Assembly: GCA_900696485.1 (NCBI GenBank)
Contig: CAADGG010000090.1
Coordinates: 1-64,000, forward strand
DNA: 64,000 nucleotides
Source of the DNA: an uncultured Pseudomonadota bacterium
Lineage (GTDB): Bacteria > Myxococcota_A > UBA9160 > PR03
Reading direction: 5' to 3'
Shown: in pieces, positions 38,749 to 47,164 of the stretch
How positions within the stretch are numbered: the stretch's first letter is position 1
Layout: the number at the start of each line of letters is the position of its first letter
Notes under the pieces: generated by a model
Database searches by the model: none
What the model was told of the DNA's origin: nothing
What the model saw: only the letters and a program-made list of their open reading frames with translations
Translations under genes and position numbers: made by a program

Positions 38749-40382
38749 GTCGTCTCCTCGTGCCGGAAGGCGAGATCGGCCGCGAGCTGGGCCCGGACCC
38801 CGGCGACCTCACGCGCGGTCCGGTCGGCGGACCAGCCGAGGCGCACGGCCATCCGCTCGGCGGTCGGTGTCAGCATCGCGTCGCGCGCGGCGGGATCATA
38901 GAGGCCGGCGCGTGTGCGCCGGTAGACCACGTCCTCGAGCGTGACGGCCGCTTCGACGTCGATGGCGTGGTCGATCTCGCCGCAAAGGACGGCGGTCCCG
39001 GGTGCGATCGGCTCGGCTCCCCGTTGCGCAATGGCATCGGCCTCGGTGCCGTAGAGGCGGGCGAGACGCTCGGCCACCCGCCCAGCGAACGGGTGCGCGG
39101 ACGCGAGCCCGGACGCCAGGGCACCGACGTCGCCAGCGAAGTCCCCGCCCGGGAGCGGCGCCTCATCGTCCGGCGACAGCCCGCGCAGGGAGCGGCCGAG
39201 CGCGTTCGCGATCTGCACGACGACCTGTTCGCCCATCTTGCGGTAGCCGGTCAGTTTGCCGCCCGCGATCGTGATGACGCCGGCCGGACCGATCCGGATC
39301 TCGTCCTTGCGCGACAGCTCCGCCGGCGCCTTGCCGGGTTCGGCGATCAGCGGACGAAGACCTGCCCACGCCGTCACGCAGTCTTCCGGACGCGGCGGCG
39401 AGATGTCGAAGTAGCGCGGGATCGGAGCCAGCAGGTACTCGACGTCGGCGCGCTCGATCGACGGTTCGCGATCCGGGCCGCCGTGATGGCTGGTGTCGGT
39501 CGTGCCGAGCACGACGATGTCAGCGCGCGGGATCGCGAAGATCGAGCGCTTGTCCTCGGTGCCGAGAATCACGATCTGCTGGATCGGCAGCTGGGCTCGC
39601 GGAAGCGCGACGTGGACACCCTTGGAGAGGTGGAGCAGGGCCGGCGCAGCGGGGGACTCGAGACGCTGCACCGCCTCGGCCCACGGGCCGGCCGCATTCA
39701 CGACGACGTCGGCGCGCACGCGGATGCGGCGGCCACTTACGTCACAACGTGCCTCGACCCCGATGGCTCGACCCGCTTCGACGAGGACGGCCACGACCGG
39801 TGCGTAGTTGAGCGCCACCGCGCCGTGGCGGACGGCGTCCCGCAGGTTCGCGAGCACCAGCCGGGCGTCATCGGTCACGTACTCGCGATAGACGCAGGCG
39901 TAGGGGTAGCGATCGCGGCGCAGGTGCGGTTCCGAGCGGGCCAGCTCATCCGCGTCCCAGTTGCGATGGCGGTCGGCCTCTGCGACGGCACCGAGCGTTT
40001 CGTAAGTGCTGAGGCCCGCGCGGAACTTCAGCAGCGCCGCCCACGAGCGGGCCGGCACCAGCATCCAATGGGGCTCGGCGAGGTGAGGCGCCAGCCGGTG
40101 CACGTGCTTGCGTTCGAGGGCCGTCTCGCGCACCAGCGCCACGTCCCCCATCGCGAGATAGCGGAGTCCGCCGTGGATCAACTTCGACGAGCGGCTGGAG
40201 GTGCCGGCGGCGAAATCGTGGGCTTCCAGCAACGCCACCTGCAGGCCGCGCCGTGCGGCCTCGCGCGCGATCCCCGCGCCGGTGATGCCGCCGCCGATCA
40301 CGACGCAGTCGAAGCGCCCCGTGTCGAGCGCAGCGAGCCTTTGCGGCCGTTCGAGCGTTTCCAGAGCGCCGGATTCCTTCAC
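38745..40382 (-). CDS. glpD: Glycerol-3-phosphate dehydrogenase (FAD, GlpD type)
   Basis: Oxidises glycerol 3-phosphate to DHAP, passing electrons to quinone at the membrane. FDCVVIGGGITGAGIAREAA is the FAD loop, followed by GTSSRSSKLIHGGLRYL, VVNAAGPWA and ITIAGGKLTGYRKM. 545 residues including the C-terminal helical domain. GTG at 40382 chosen because it leaves a normal-length N-terminus. It heads the three-gene glycerol-phosphate run and is divergent from the histone-like gene 99 bases away. Confidence 0.93.
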   Translation of the reverse strand: MKESGALETLERPQRLAALDTGRFDCVVIGGGITGAGIAREAARRGLQVALLEAHDFAAGTSSRSSKLIHGGLRYLAMGDVALVRETALERKHVHRLAPHLAEPHWMLVPARSWAALLKFRAGLSTYETLGAVAEADRHRNWDADELARSEPHLRRDRYPYACVYREYVTDDARLVLANLRDAVRHGAVALNYAPVVAVLVEAGRAIGVEARCDVSGRRIRVRADVVVNAAGPWAEAVQRLESPAAPALLHLSKGVHVALPRAQLPIQQIVILGTEDKRSIFAIPRADIVVLGTTDTSHHGGPDREPSIERADVEYLLAPIPRYFDISPPRPEDCVTAWAGLRPLIAEPGKAPAELSRKDEIRIGPAGVITIAGGKLTGYRKMGEQVVVQIANALGRSLRGLSPDDEAPLPGGDFAGDVGALASGLASAHPFAGRVAERLARLYGTEADAIAQRGAEPIAPGTAVLCGEIDHAIDVEAAVTLEDVVYRRTRAGLYDPAARDAMLTPTAERMAVRLGWSADRTAREVAGVRAQLAADLAFRHEETT

Positions 40383-40406
40383 GAGCGCGGAGCCTAGCCA
40401 CGTTCT

Positions 40407-40421
40407 TGGCACGTTGCTTGC
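40407..40421 (+). promoter_or_regulatory. Sigma-54 promoter (-24/-12) of the histone-like gene
   Basis: TGGCACG, four bases, TTGC: all eleven conserved positions of the -24/-12 consensus match, with GG at 40408-40409 and GC at 40420-40421 (12-base spacing). Transcription would start near 40433, 48 bases before the ATG at 40481. It lies in the gap between divergent genes. Confidence 0.75.
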
Positions 40422-40480
40422 GAGGCAGACGGACACGACTACCGACACCCCTCGGCGACGAGGAAGACGAAGGAGACTCC

Positions 40481-40894
40481 ATGCCCGTTAGAAAGAAGGC
40501 AGCCCGGCGCAAGTCCAACGCGGCCCGCAAGTCGGCCTCGGCTCGTTCGAAGGTGGGACGATCCACGAAGAGAACGGTCGAGCGCATCGAGAAAGAGCTG
40601 CCGGCGACGCTGGCCGACTTCTCGAAGCACGTGCGCAAGGAACTCACGGGGCTCGAGAAACGCATCGAGAAGGCCGCGACCCCGGCGCGCCGCAAGATCG
40701 CCAAGGCGTTGCGCGAAGTCAGCCACGCCCTCGGCCGCTACGAAGCCGAGGGCGAGCGGCGTTGGAAGAAGCTGACGGGCAGTGCGCGACGCGAGGCACT
40801 GTCGGTCCTGCAGAAGCTCGAGAAAACACTCGAGTCCCCGACCCGCAAGAAGGCGCCACGCCGGAAGAAGGCGAGCCGCCGCAAAGCGGCATGA
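40481..40894 (+). CDS. Histone-H1-like basic protein
   Basis: 137 residues. Lys/Arg/Ala-rich ends (VRKKAARRKSNAARK; KKAPRRKKASRRKAA) flank an amphipathic helical middle (about 35-115) rich in Glu, Lys and Leu. Such proteins bind DNA or polyanions; a phasin-like or polyhydroxyalkanoate-granule role is an alternative because of the helical core. AAGGAG lies seven bases before the ATG. A near-perfect sigma-54 promoter precedes it, suggesting induction under a particular condition. Single-gene unit. Confidence 0.75.
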   Translation: MPVRKKAARRKSNAARKSASARSKVGRSTKRTVERIEKELPATLADFSKHVRKELTGLEKRIEKAATPARRKIAKALREVSHALGRYEAEGERRWKKLTGSARREALSVLQKLEKTLESPTRKKAPRRKKASRRKAA

Positions 40895-40955
40895 CCCGAG
40901 CCGTCGAGCGTTTCGGCGCCGGACGCCCGGCGCGTGCCGGACGCGGGCCGGAGGC

Positions 40956-41444
40956 TCATCGCGTTGGCGCTGGCGTCCCGGGGCGCTGCTGCGTTTCGAG
41001 ATATTCGAGGATCAGCAGGATCGTCCCGCTGCGCGCCGCGTCTCGCGCCGGGGTGTCGGGTCGGTCGCCCGCATAGAGCTGCTGGCCCCACACTGGCATC
41101 TCCCGGCTGCCATGCGCCGGGATCTCCGCGCGGCCATCGATGACAGCGGCCAGCCGCTCCTTCGGGAGCGGCTGGCCGTAGCGTCGGAAAAGCTGCGTGA
41201 GGTCGGACGGCGCTTTGCGCAGGCTTTCGGCAGCCGGCCCATTTCCCTGCGCCGTCGGGCCGTGGCAACTGGCGCAGTAGTGCATGTAGAGATTCGCACC
41301 GCTTTCGAGCCAGGTGCTGCCGCCGATCGCGGAGGACCCGGCGGGCGGAAGTCCGCTCGCACCGTCGGAGCCTCCGGACGGGCCGCGGCAGGCAACCAGC
41401 ACCAGAACGATGAGACCGACGAGCGTCGGCGCGGCGATTCGCAT
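40956..41444 (-). CDS. Cytochrome c lipoprotein, single haem
   Basis: 162 residues. The lipobox LVLVAC puts the lipidated Cys at residue 19, so it is anchored on the periplasmic face of a membrane. CASCH at 57-61 binds haem c; the distal ligand is probably the Met in SREMPVWG. Short class-I fold with a Gly/Ser linker after the lipobox. AGGAGG lies a few bases before the ATG at 41444. No oxidase or reductase gene is adjacent, so the partner is unknown. Confidence 0.88.
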   Translation of the reverse strand: MRIAAPTLVGLIVLVLVACRGPSGGSDGASGLPPAGSSAIGGSTWLESGANLYMHYCASCHGPTAQGNGPAAESLRKAPSDLTQLFRRYGQPLPKERLAAVIDGRAEIPAHGSREMPVWGQQLYAGDRPDTPARDAARSGTILLILEYLETQQRPGTPAPTR

Positions 41445-41630
41445 CGGATTCCTCCTGCGGCGGAACGCGTAGCAGGTCCCACGCAGGTTGGGCAGACGCG
41501 TTCGTACGACGGCCCGACGGCGGGAACTCATTCCGACTCGGGAGGCCCTCGCTGTGGCCGGCTGTCTCGCCCGGCGGGGCAGTTGGTCGCACCGGATCGC
41601 CGAGTCCGCTGCGGACGCTAGCTTTGGCGC

Positions 41631-43220
41631 GTGAAAGATCTCTCGAGATTCGCCTTCAGTGAACAGGGGCCGTGGTCGGTCGATCCCGCGCAGATGCCGT
41701 GGCGGCGCGAGATCGGGCGGCTGCGTGCGGCGAGTCAGGCGCACGTGCCGGACTGGACGCGGCGGCGGGCCGTGCCGCCGCTGCGGCGTTTCCTTGCGGC
41801 GGGGGCTCGCGTCGGCGGCGCGTTGTTGACCTGGCAGGTTCGCGAACGCCGACGCGCCGGCGAGACCTCGCGCGCGGCGCTGTCGCTGCGGCTGCGGCGC
41901 GCCTTCGAGCGCCTCGGGCCGTCCTACATCAAGCTCGGACAGATCGTGTCGTCCGGGCAGGGGCTCTTCCCGAGCGAACTCGTGCAGGAGTTCCAGCAGC
42001 TGCGCGACCGGGTGCCGCCGGAGCCCTTCGACGTCGTGCGCCGGGTCGTCGAAGAGGATCTGGGGCGGCCGCTCGACGACGTGTTCGCACACTTCGACCG
42101 CTCGCCGCTCGCGTCGGCGTCGATCGCGCAGGTCCACGCCGCTCGCCTCGTGACCGGCGAGGACATCGTCGTGAAGGTGCAGCGGCCGCGCGTCGCGAAC
42201 CGGGTGCGTCAGGATCTGGCGTCGATGGCGTGGATCGCGCCGTGGCTCGTCGGCCGGATCCCGGTGGCGGCGTTGGCGAATCCGCCGGCGCTCGTGAGCC
42301 TGTTCGCCGAGACGATCGCCGAGGAGCTGGACTTCCGTCTCGAGGCCGAGAACATGCTCGACATCGCGCGGGTCCTGCGCGACGCCGGCCAGACCATCGT
42401 CGTCGTGCCGCGGCCCCACCCGGAGCTGGTGACACGCCGCGTGCTGGTCATGCAGCGTCTCGACGGCTTCCACTACGACGATCTCGAGGGCATGAAGGCC
42501 GCCGGGATCGACACCGCGCAGATGATCCATTCGCTCATGATCTCGTTCCTCGAGGGCGCGATGATCTACGGCGTCTTCCACGGCGACCTGCACGGCGGGA
42601 ATCTCGCCGTGATGCCCGACGGGCGCGTCGCGCTGTACGACTACGGCATGACCGGCCGCATGGAGGAGCCGCAACGCCTCGCATTCCTGCGCTTGATGAT
42701 GACCGGCGCCGTCAACGACGTCCGCGGGCAGCTCGCCGCCTTCCGCGATCTCGGGGCGCTCCCGCCCGATGCGGATCTGGAGGCGCTCATCCGTGTGCTC
42801 AAGATCGACCAGCCGGTGCGAGATCCCACCCGGATGTCGAGCGAGGAGTTGGTGCGCGAGATCCAGGAGGTCCTGAAAGGCCTGCTGCGGCAAGGGGCTC
42901 GCCTTCCGAAGCACCTGATGTTGTACGTGAAGGACATGCTGTTCTTCGATGGCGCGATCGCGCGGTTCGCTCCGGACGTGAACCTGTTCGCCGAGATCAC
43001 GAAGATCTACGCCTACTTCGCCCAGAAGCACGGCATGCGGATCGCGCGCGACATCGGCTTCGATCCGGGCGGTGCGAGCCTCGATCTCGAGGGCGTGAAG
43101 AAGTCGATGGGGCTCGAGAACGAGGTCGAGGAGCTGACGCACCGGGAGCTGCAGGAACGCCGTCGGGCGATCCGCGAGCGACTCGAAGCGGCGAGACCGC
43201 CGCTGCGCGCTGCGGACTAG
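41631..43220 (+). CDS. ABC1/UbiB-family protein kinase-like (ADCK)
   Basis: 529 residues. The family-specific KxGQ is at 101-104 (YIKLGQIVSS), the Ala-rich nucleotide loop in LASASIAQVHAA, the catalytic segment in FHGDLHGGNL and the metal motif in LYDYGMTGRM. UbiB proteins are atypical ATPases needed for quinone synthesis and lipid handling. The GTG at 41631 has no strong ribosome site. The C-terminal 120 residues are helical and probably membrane-associated. Single gene; a second homologue lies at 60666-62180. Confidence 0.88.
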   Translation: MKDLSRFAFSEQGPWSVDPAQMPWRREIGRLRAASQAHVPDWTRRRAVPPLRRFLAAGARVGGALLTWQVRERRRAGETSRAALSLRLRRAFERLGPSYIKLGQIVSSGQGLFPSELVQEFQQLRDRVPPEPFDVVRRVVEEDLGRPLDDVFAHFDRSPLASASIAQVHAARLVTGEDIVVKVQRPRVANRVRQDLASMAWIAPWLVGRIPVAALANPPALVSLFAETIAEELDFRLEAENMLDIARVLRDAGQTIVVVPRPHPELVTRRVLVMQRLDGFHYDDLEGMKAAGIDTAQMIHSLMISFLEGAMIYGVFHGDLHGGNLAVMPDGRVALYDYGMTGRMEEPQRLAFLRLMMTGAVNDVRGQLAAFRDLGALPPDADLEALIRVLKIDQPVRDPTRMSSEELVREIQEVLKGLLRQGARLPKHLMLYVKDMLFFDGAIARFAPDVNLFAEITKIYAYFAQKHGMRIARDIGFDPGGASLDLEGVKKSMGLENEVEELTHRELQERRRAIRERLEAARPPLRAAD

Positions 43221-43322
43221 CGTCCCGGCTCGGGAATCCGCGGTCCCGACGGATGCGCGAGCGCAACCCGGCGAACGGGCCGTGGGCGCGAGCGGAGGCA
43301 GACGGAGGTCCGGGCCCGAACG

Positions 43323-43637
43323 CTAGAGGCGAGCGAGCTGCTCGGACGGGGTCGGGCGAAGCGGATCGAAGCGGGTGAGGGCGCGTTCGAGGCGGCGCGC
43401 GGCGTGCGGCCCCAACGGGAGCCCGAGTTCGGCGAGGAAGTCGCGGGCATGGCGGCGGCAGAAGCTCAGCGCCTGTTCTCGATCGAGGGCCTCGGGATCG
43501 AGGCCGAGGTCGCGCAGATGCAGCCACAGGGCGTAGCGCGGCACCAGACAGCCGACACCGACCGAGAGTTCGGCATGCAGATGGTCGAACGCGCGTCGCA
43601 CCGTGCCTCCGTTCTTCATCAGGAAGTGGCCGCTCAC
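43323..43637 (-). CDS. Small conserved-looking hypothetical protein
   Basis: 104 residues, no family recognised. The composition is that of a real protein (FDHLHAELSVGVGCLVPRYA; then ALSFCRRHARDFLAELG), mostly helical with no signal peptide or membrane segment. It lies 58 bases downstream of the MutS-like gene on the same strand. The start is uncertain: GTG at 43637 or ATG at 43619, both without a clear ribosome site. Confidence 0.5.
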   Translation of the reverse strand: MSGHFLMKNGGTVRRAFDHLHAELSVGVGCLVPRYALWLHLRDLGLDPEALDREQALSFCRRHARDFLAELGLPLGPHAARRLERALTRFDPLRPTPSEQLARL

Positions 43638-43695
43638 GCCTGCGCGTGGCAGGTCCGAGGCGCGAACCGGCGAGCCGATCTTGGTCAGACTTCGG

Positions 43696-45516
43696 TCAGA
43701 CTTCGAGCCCGACCGCTCGCATCAGCTCGATCGCGTTGCTGCGCGTCACGACGCCCGGGCGCATCTTGTAGTCGAAGTGCATGTGGCCGTCGATCAATGC
43801 GTCCTCGAAGTGCACATTGGCTGCGTGCAGCTCGGGAGACTCGGCGAGCTTGGCCAGCGCGAGGTCGTGCGTCGTCACCAGCCCGATCGCTCCGCGCTCG
43901 ACGAGCGAGCGGACCACCGCTTCGGCTCCGATCCGCCGGTCGTGCGAGTTGGTGCCGTGCAGGACCTCGTCGAGCAGGAACAACACCGGAGAGGGGCCGG
44001 CCGTCAGATCGACGATCTGTCGCAGGCGCCGGATCTCCGAGTAGAACCGGGAATGGCCTTCCTGGAGCGAGTCTCCGACGCGGATCGAGGCGCCGAGCGC
44101 GAGCGGGGAGAGCCGCAGCGCCTGCGCCCGGACGGGCGCCCCGGCCAGCGCCAGGACCACATTGCTGCCGAGCGTGCGCAGCAATGTGCTCTTGCCGGAC
44201 ATGTTCGAGCCCGAGACGACGAGGACGCGCTGGGCTTCGTCGAGCCGCACGTCGTTGCGCACGCAGCGGGACTCCGGCAGCAGTGGATGACCGGCCGCTC
44301 GCGTCTCGAGTCGCGGGGGACCCGGGACGAGCACCGGCCACGCGTCGTCGGGATGCTCATAGGCATGACAGGCGAGCGAAGCCAGCGCCTCGAACTCGGC
44401 GACCGCGTCGATCCAGAGCCGGAGCGCCCGGCCGTGCCGTGCCCGCCATGTGTCGATCGCGAAGGCGACCTGCGTCGTGAACAGCAGCGCAGCGCCGATC
44501 GGAGCGAAGATCTGATTGCGGCGGGCGTCGAGGAGCTGCGCAAGACGTTCGAGTCGTGCGATGGCGTGGGAGGCGGTTTCTCCCTCGGCGCGGAGCAGCC
44601 CACGCAGCTCGACGAGTCGCGGTGCCTGCAGCTCGGCGCGTTCGAGGATTGCGACCAGTTCGCCGAGCAGCTCGAGGTCGCGTGCGGGCGCGTCGGTTTC
44701 GCGCAGCACACGCCGGACGCGCGATCGGTTCGCAGCGGCAAGGACGGCCGAGAGCGCCAGCACGAAGAGCCACGGAATCAGCGTCGGGACCCCCGCGAAC
44801 AGAGCGCCGAACGAGATGCCGGACGCGAGCGCCAGCCCGAACGCGGCCGTGCGGAGCAGGCGGGAGGGCGCCGGCGGTGCGCCGTGGCCCCAGGCGGTCA
44901 GCGCGTCGGCGTGGAGCCCCGCAGCGACCCGCTCTCCCGCCAGCGCCAGTTCCTCCCGGAGATCGATCGCGTCGCGGAGCTCCGCGACGGCTTGTTGACG
45001 CGCGCGCAACGCCTCCGGGGCGGCCGGCGTCCGGAGCCAGTTCGCGAGGACCGCCTCGCCCGCCTTGGTCCGAGCCCGACACAGCAACTCGAAGAGGGAT
45101 CCGACGCCGAAGAGGTCGAGGTCGTCCGCGTACGGGTGCTCGGGATCCCGGAAGCGCTCGCCGCTGGTCCCGCGCCCGGCGAAGCGGGCATCCACGCGAG
45201 CCAGTCCGTCGTCGTACCAGGCGGCCGCGCGATCGGCGTCGTCGTGGCGGCGCAGCAATCGATCGTGCCAGATCACCAACGCCACGAAGCCGAGTGCGGG
45301 CGGCCACAACGCGCTCCCCGGCAAGCGCTGCGTGCCGAAGACGATCCCGGCGACGACCATGCCCAGCAGGAAGACGAGGAGGCGTGCGTGGGAGATCCGT
45401 CGCGCCAGGCTCCCGTCGTGCGCGGCGCGCGCACGACGGTCGTCCCGCCGTCGTTCGTACTCGCGATGGACGGGTGCGGACGGGGCGGCGGCATCGAGGG
45501 TGGACGAGGGGGGCAT
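43696..45516 (-). CDS. Membrane-anchored MutS-like ATPase
   Basis: 606 residues. Two N-terminal membrane helices (about 44-62 and 68-85), a second hydrophobic pair (about 222-262), then a MutS-type lever/core region and an ABC-like ATPase: Walker A SGSNMSGKST (435-444), Walker B VLFLLDE (511-517), the signature near IRVGDSLQEGHSRF, and a switch His in LVTTHDLALAKL. There is no mismatch-recognition domain, so it is not the repair MutS. It belongs with the MutS7-like membrane group of unknown function. Confidence 0.85.
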   Translation of the reverse strand: MPPSSTLDAAAPSAPVHREYERRRDDRRARAAHDGSLARRISHARLLVFLLGMVVAGIVFGTQRLPGSALWPPALGFVALVIWHDRLLRRHDDADRAAAWYDDGLARVDARFAGRGTSGERFRDPEHPYADDLDLFGVGSLFELLCRARTKAGEAVLANWLRTPAAPEALRARQQAVAELRDAIDLREELALAGERVAAGLHADALTAWGHGAPPAPSRLLRTAAFGLALASGISFGALFAGVPTLIPWLFVLALSAVLAAANRSRVRRVLRETDAPARDLELLGELVAILERAELQAPRLVELRGLLRAEGETASHAIARLERLAQLLDARRNQIFAPIGAALLFTTQVAFAIDTWRARHGRALRLWIDAVAEFEALASLACHAYEHPDDAWPVLVPGPPRLETRAAGHPLLPESRCVRNDVRLDEAQRVLVVSGSNMSGKSTLLRTLGSNVVLALAGAPVRAQALRLSPLALGASIRVGDSLQEGHSRFYSEIRRLRQIVDLTAGPSPVLFLLDEVLHGTNSHDRRIGAEAVVRSLVERGAIGLVTTHDLALAKLAESPELHAANVHFEDALIDGHMHFDYKMRPGVVTRSNAIELMRAVGLEV

Positions 45517-45618
45517 GGGCGCGACAGTCTGAAGCAGTCGCGTCGGCCGCGCATCCTCCGCAGCGAGCCGGGGGACGAGTCGCTACGGTGGAGCGCCGTC
45601 TCGCCGAGAGGGAAGGGG

Positions 45619-47034
45619 ATGGTTCGGAGCGCTCGAAACCTCACCGCGGTGCTGCTCGCGACGGTCCGGTCCCTCGGCGGACGGGCCGGCTCCCTGGCGC
45701 TGCTCGCCGTCCTCGTGGCGGCGGGAAACGCCGCCGCACAGGACGGCGACCTCCTTCCGCTCACAGCCGGTGCGCCACTGGAGCTCGGAACCGCCTGGGA
45801 TCACGAGGACCAGCGCGCACGTGGCGAACGCGGGGCGTGCCTGGTGGCGCGCGACACGGAGACCCGAGAAGGAGGCCCCACGACCTATTCGCTCGTGGTG
45901 CTCTCCCGAGCCGGCGGGCGGCTGCTGCTCGGAATCCACGTCGCACGGACACTCGCGAGCGAGGGGCTGGTCGGCGCGCGGATCACGGACGCGGCCCGGC
46001 GGCTCGCCGCGCAGGACCGCGAGGGTTTCGACGTGCTGTGCGGCAGTGGGTTTCTCGCCGCTCGCGCGGTCGGGGGCCAGTACGTCGGCGAACTCGTGTT
46101 CGAGCCCGGCGACGCGCAGCGCGCTTCCGCGAAACTCGAGACCGGCGTGTGGACTGATTCGACTCGCTTCTCGACCGCACTCGGGGCGCTGATGGCTGCG
46201 GCGCCGGCTCGAGCACGCGAACTCCCGGATGGAAGCCGCTCCGACGCCCGCGAGATCGAACCGTCCGTCTTGTTGCAGCGTGCGCTCGCATTCCCGGAGA
46301 CCGTGACCGAAGCGACGGCGAAGCCGTTTCTCGGCGCCATTCGTCGCTACCCGGACGCTGCCTTCGCGGGCACCGAGATCGCGATCGATCCGACGCTCGG
46401 TTGGGGCGATGCGGCTCGCCAGGTCTTCTTGCACGATCGGACGGCCCTGTCCGGTTCATCGGCCGCCGTGCGCGCCGCCGAGATGCGCAAAGCCGTGGTG
46501 CGGCGCCGGGAGCCGTCGCGCGAACCGGGGCAACTCCCGCCGGCGCCTCGCAAGCCCGCGCCGGCGGACGGCCCGGCCGCTCCGGTCGCGGCGGCCGATG
46601 GCGCCGCCTCGCTGCCGGCTGCACCCGCTCGGGCATCGTCCCCGGCGGCGCCGGCGCCGGTGCAGAAAAGTCGGATGGCGGCGTTGGTCTACGCCTTGCC
46701 CGGCGGCTCGAGGGTGTACGCAACGACGCAGGCGCCGCCGGGCGTTTACGCGGAGAAGGTCAAGCAACGCGAATACTGGATCCCCGGCGTCGCCGTGCCG
46801 GACGCCGCGATGCGGGCGGCGCTGGCGCGAGCCGCGCACGAGGCGCCGGCTCGCGGCACGACGATCGTCGTCGCCGAGGTGGGTGCGACCCGCGTCGTGA
46901 TGACCGACGACGCGCCGGCGGCCGGAATCCACGCAGTACCGGCGGGATCGTTGCAAGCCTGGATCGCCGGCGTGAAGACGCCGACCGCACGGCAGCAAGA
47001 CGCCTTGCGCGCCGCCGCGCAGGCCACCGACTGA
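45619..47034 (+). CDS. Exported protein of unknown function
   Basis: 471 residues with a signal peptide (hydrophobic 24-35, AAA-Q site near 40). The N-terminal domain (about 45-230) has mixed strands and helices without a motif I know. A Pro/Ala-rich low-complexity linker (about 300-350) joins a C-terminal domain (355-470) beginning MAALVYALPGGSRVYATTQ. GGAAGGGG directly precedes the ATG. Divergent from the MutS-like gene. Could be a periplasmic or envelope protein. Confidence 0.65.
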   Translation: MVRSARNLTAVLLATVRSLGGRAGSLALLAVLVAAGNAAAQDGDLLPLTAGAPLELGTAWDHEDQRARGERGACLVARDTETREGGPTTYSLVVLSRAGGRLLLGIHVARTLASEGLVGARITDAARRLAAQDREGFDVLCGSGFLAARAVGGQYVGELVFEPGDAQRASAKLETGVWTDSTRFSTALGALMAAAPARARELPDGSRSDAREIEPSVLLQRALAFPETVTEATAKPFLGAIRRYPDAAFAGTEIAIDPTLGWGDAARQVFLHDRTALSGSSAAVRAAEMRKAVVRRREPSREPGQLPPAPRKPAPADGPAAPVAAADGAASLPAAPARASSPAAPAPVQKSRMAALVYALPGGSRVYATTQAPPGVYAEKVKQREYWIPGVAVPDAAMRAALARAAHEAPARGTTIVVAEVGATRVVMTDDAPAAGIHAVPAGSLQAWIAGVKTPTARQQDALRAAAQATD

Positions 47035-47164
47035 CCTGCTCCCCTCGCGCGGCTAGGCGTTTCCGGCCACCCGTTGCGGAGCGCGCTCCCGTGTCGATTC
47101 CGCAGACTCGTGCCGTTCAGCCCCGGACCACGGCGCCGGGCACGCGTGCGCGCGAAGGTGCTGC

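Noticed and set aside
47065-47077. Sigma-54-like promoter before the GMC gene
   Set aside because: GG-to-GC spacing is 11 instead of 12 bases and the -24 part is poor.
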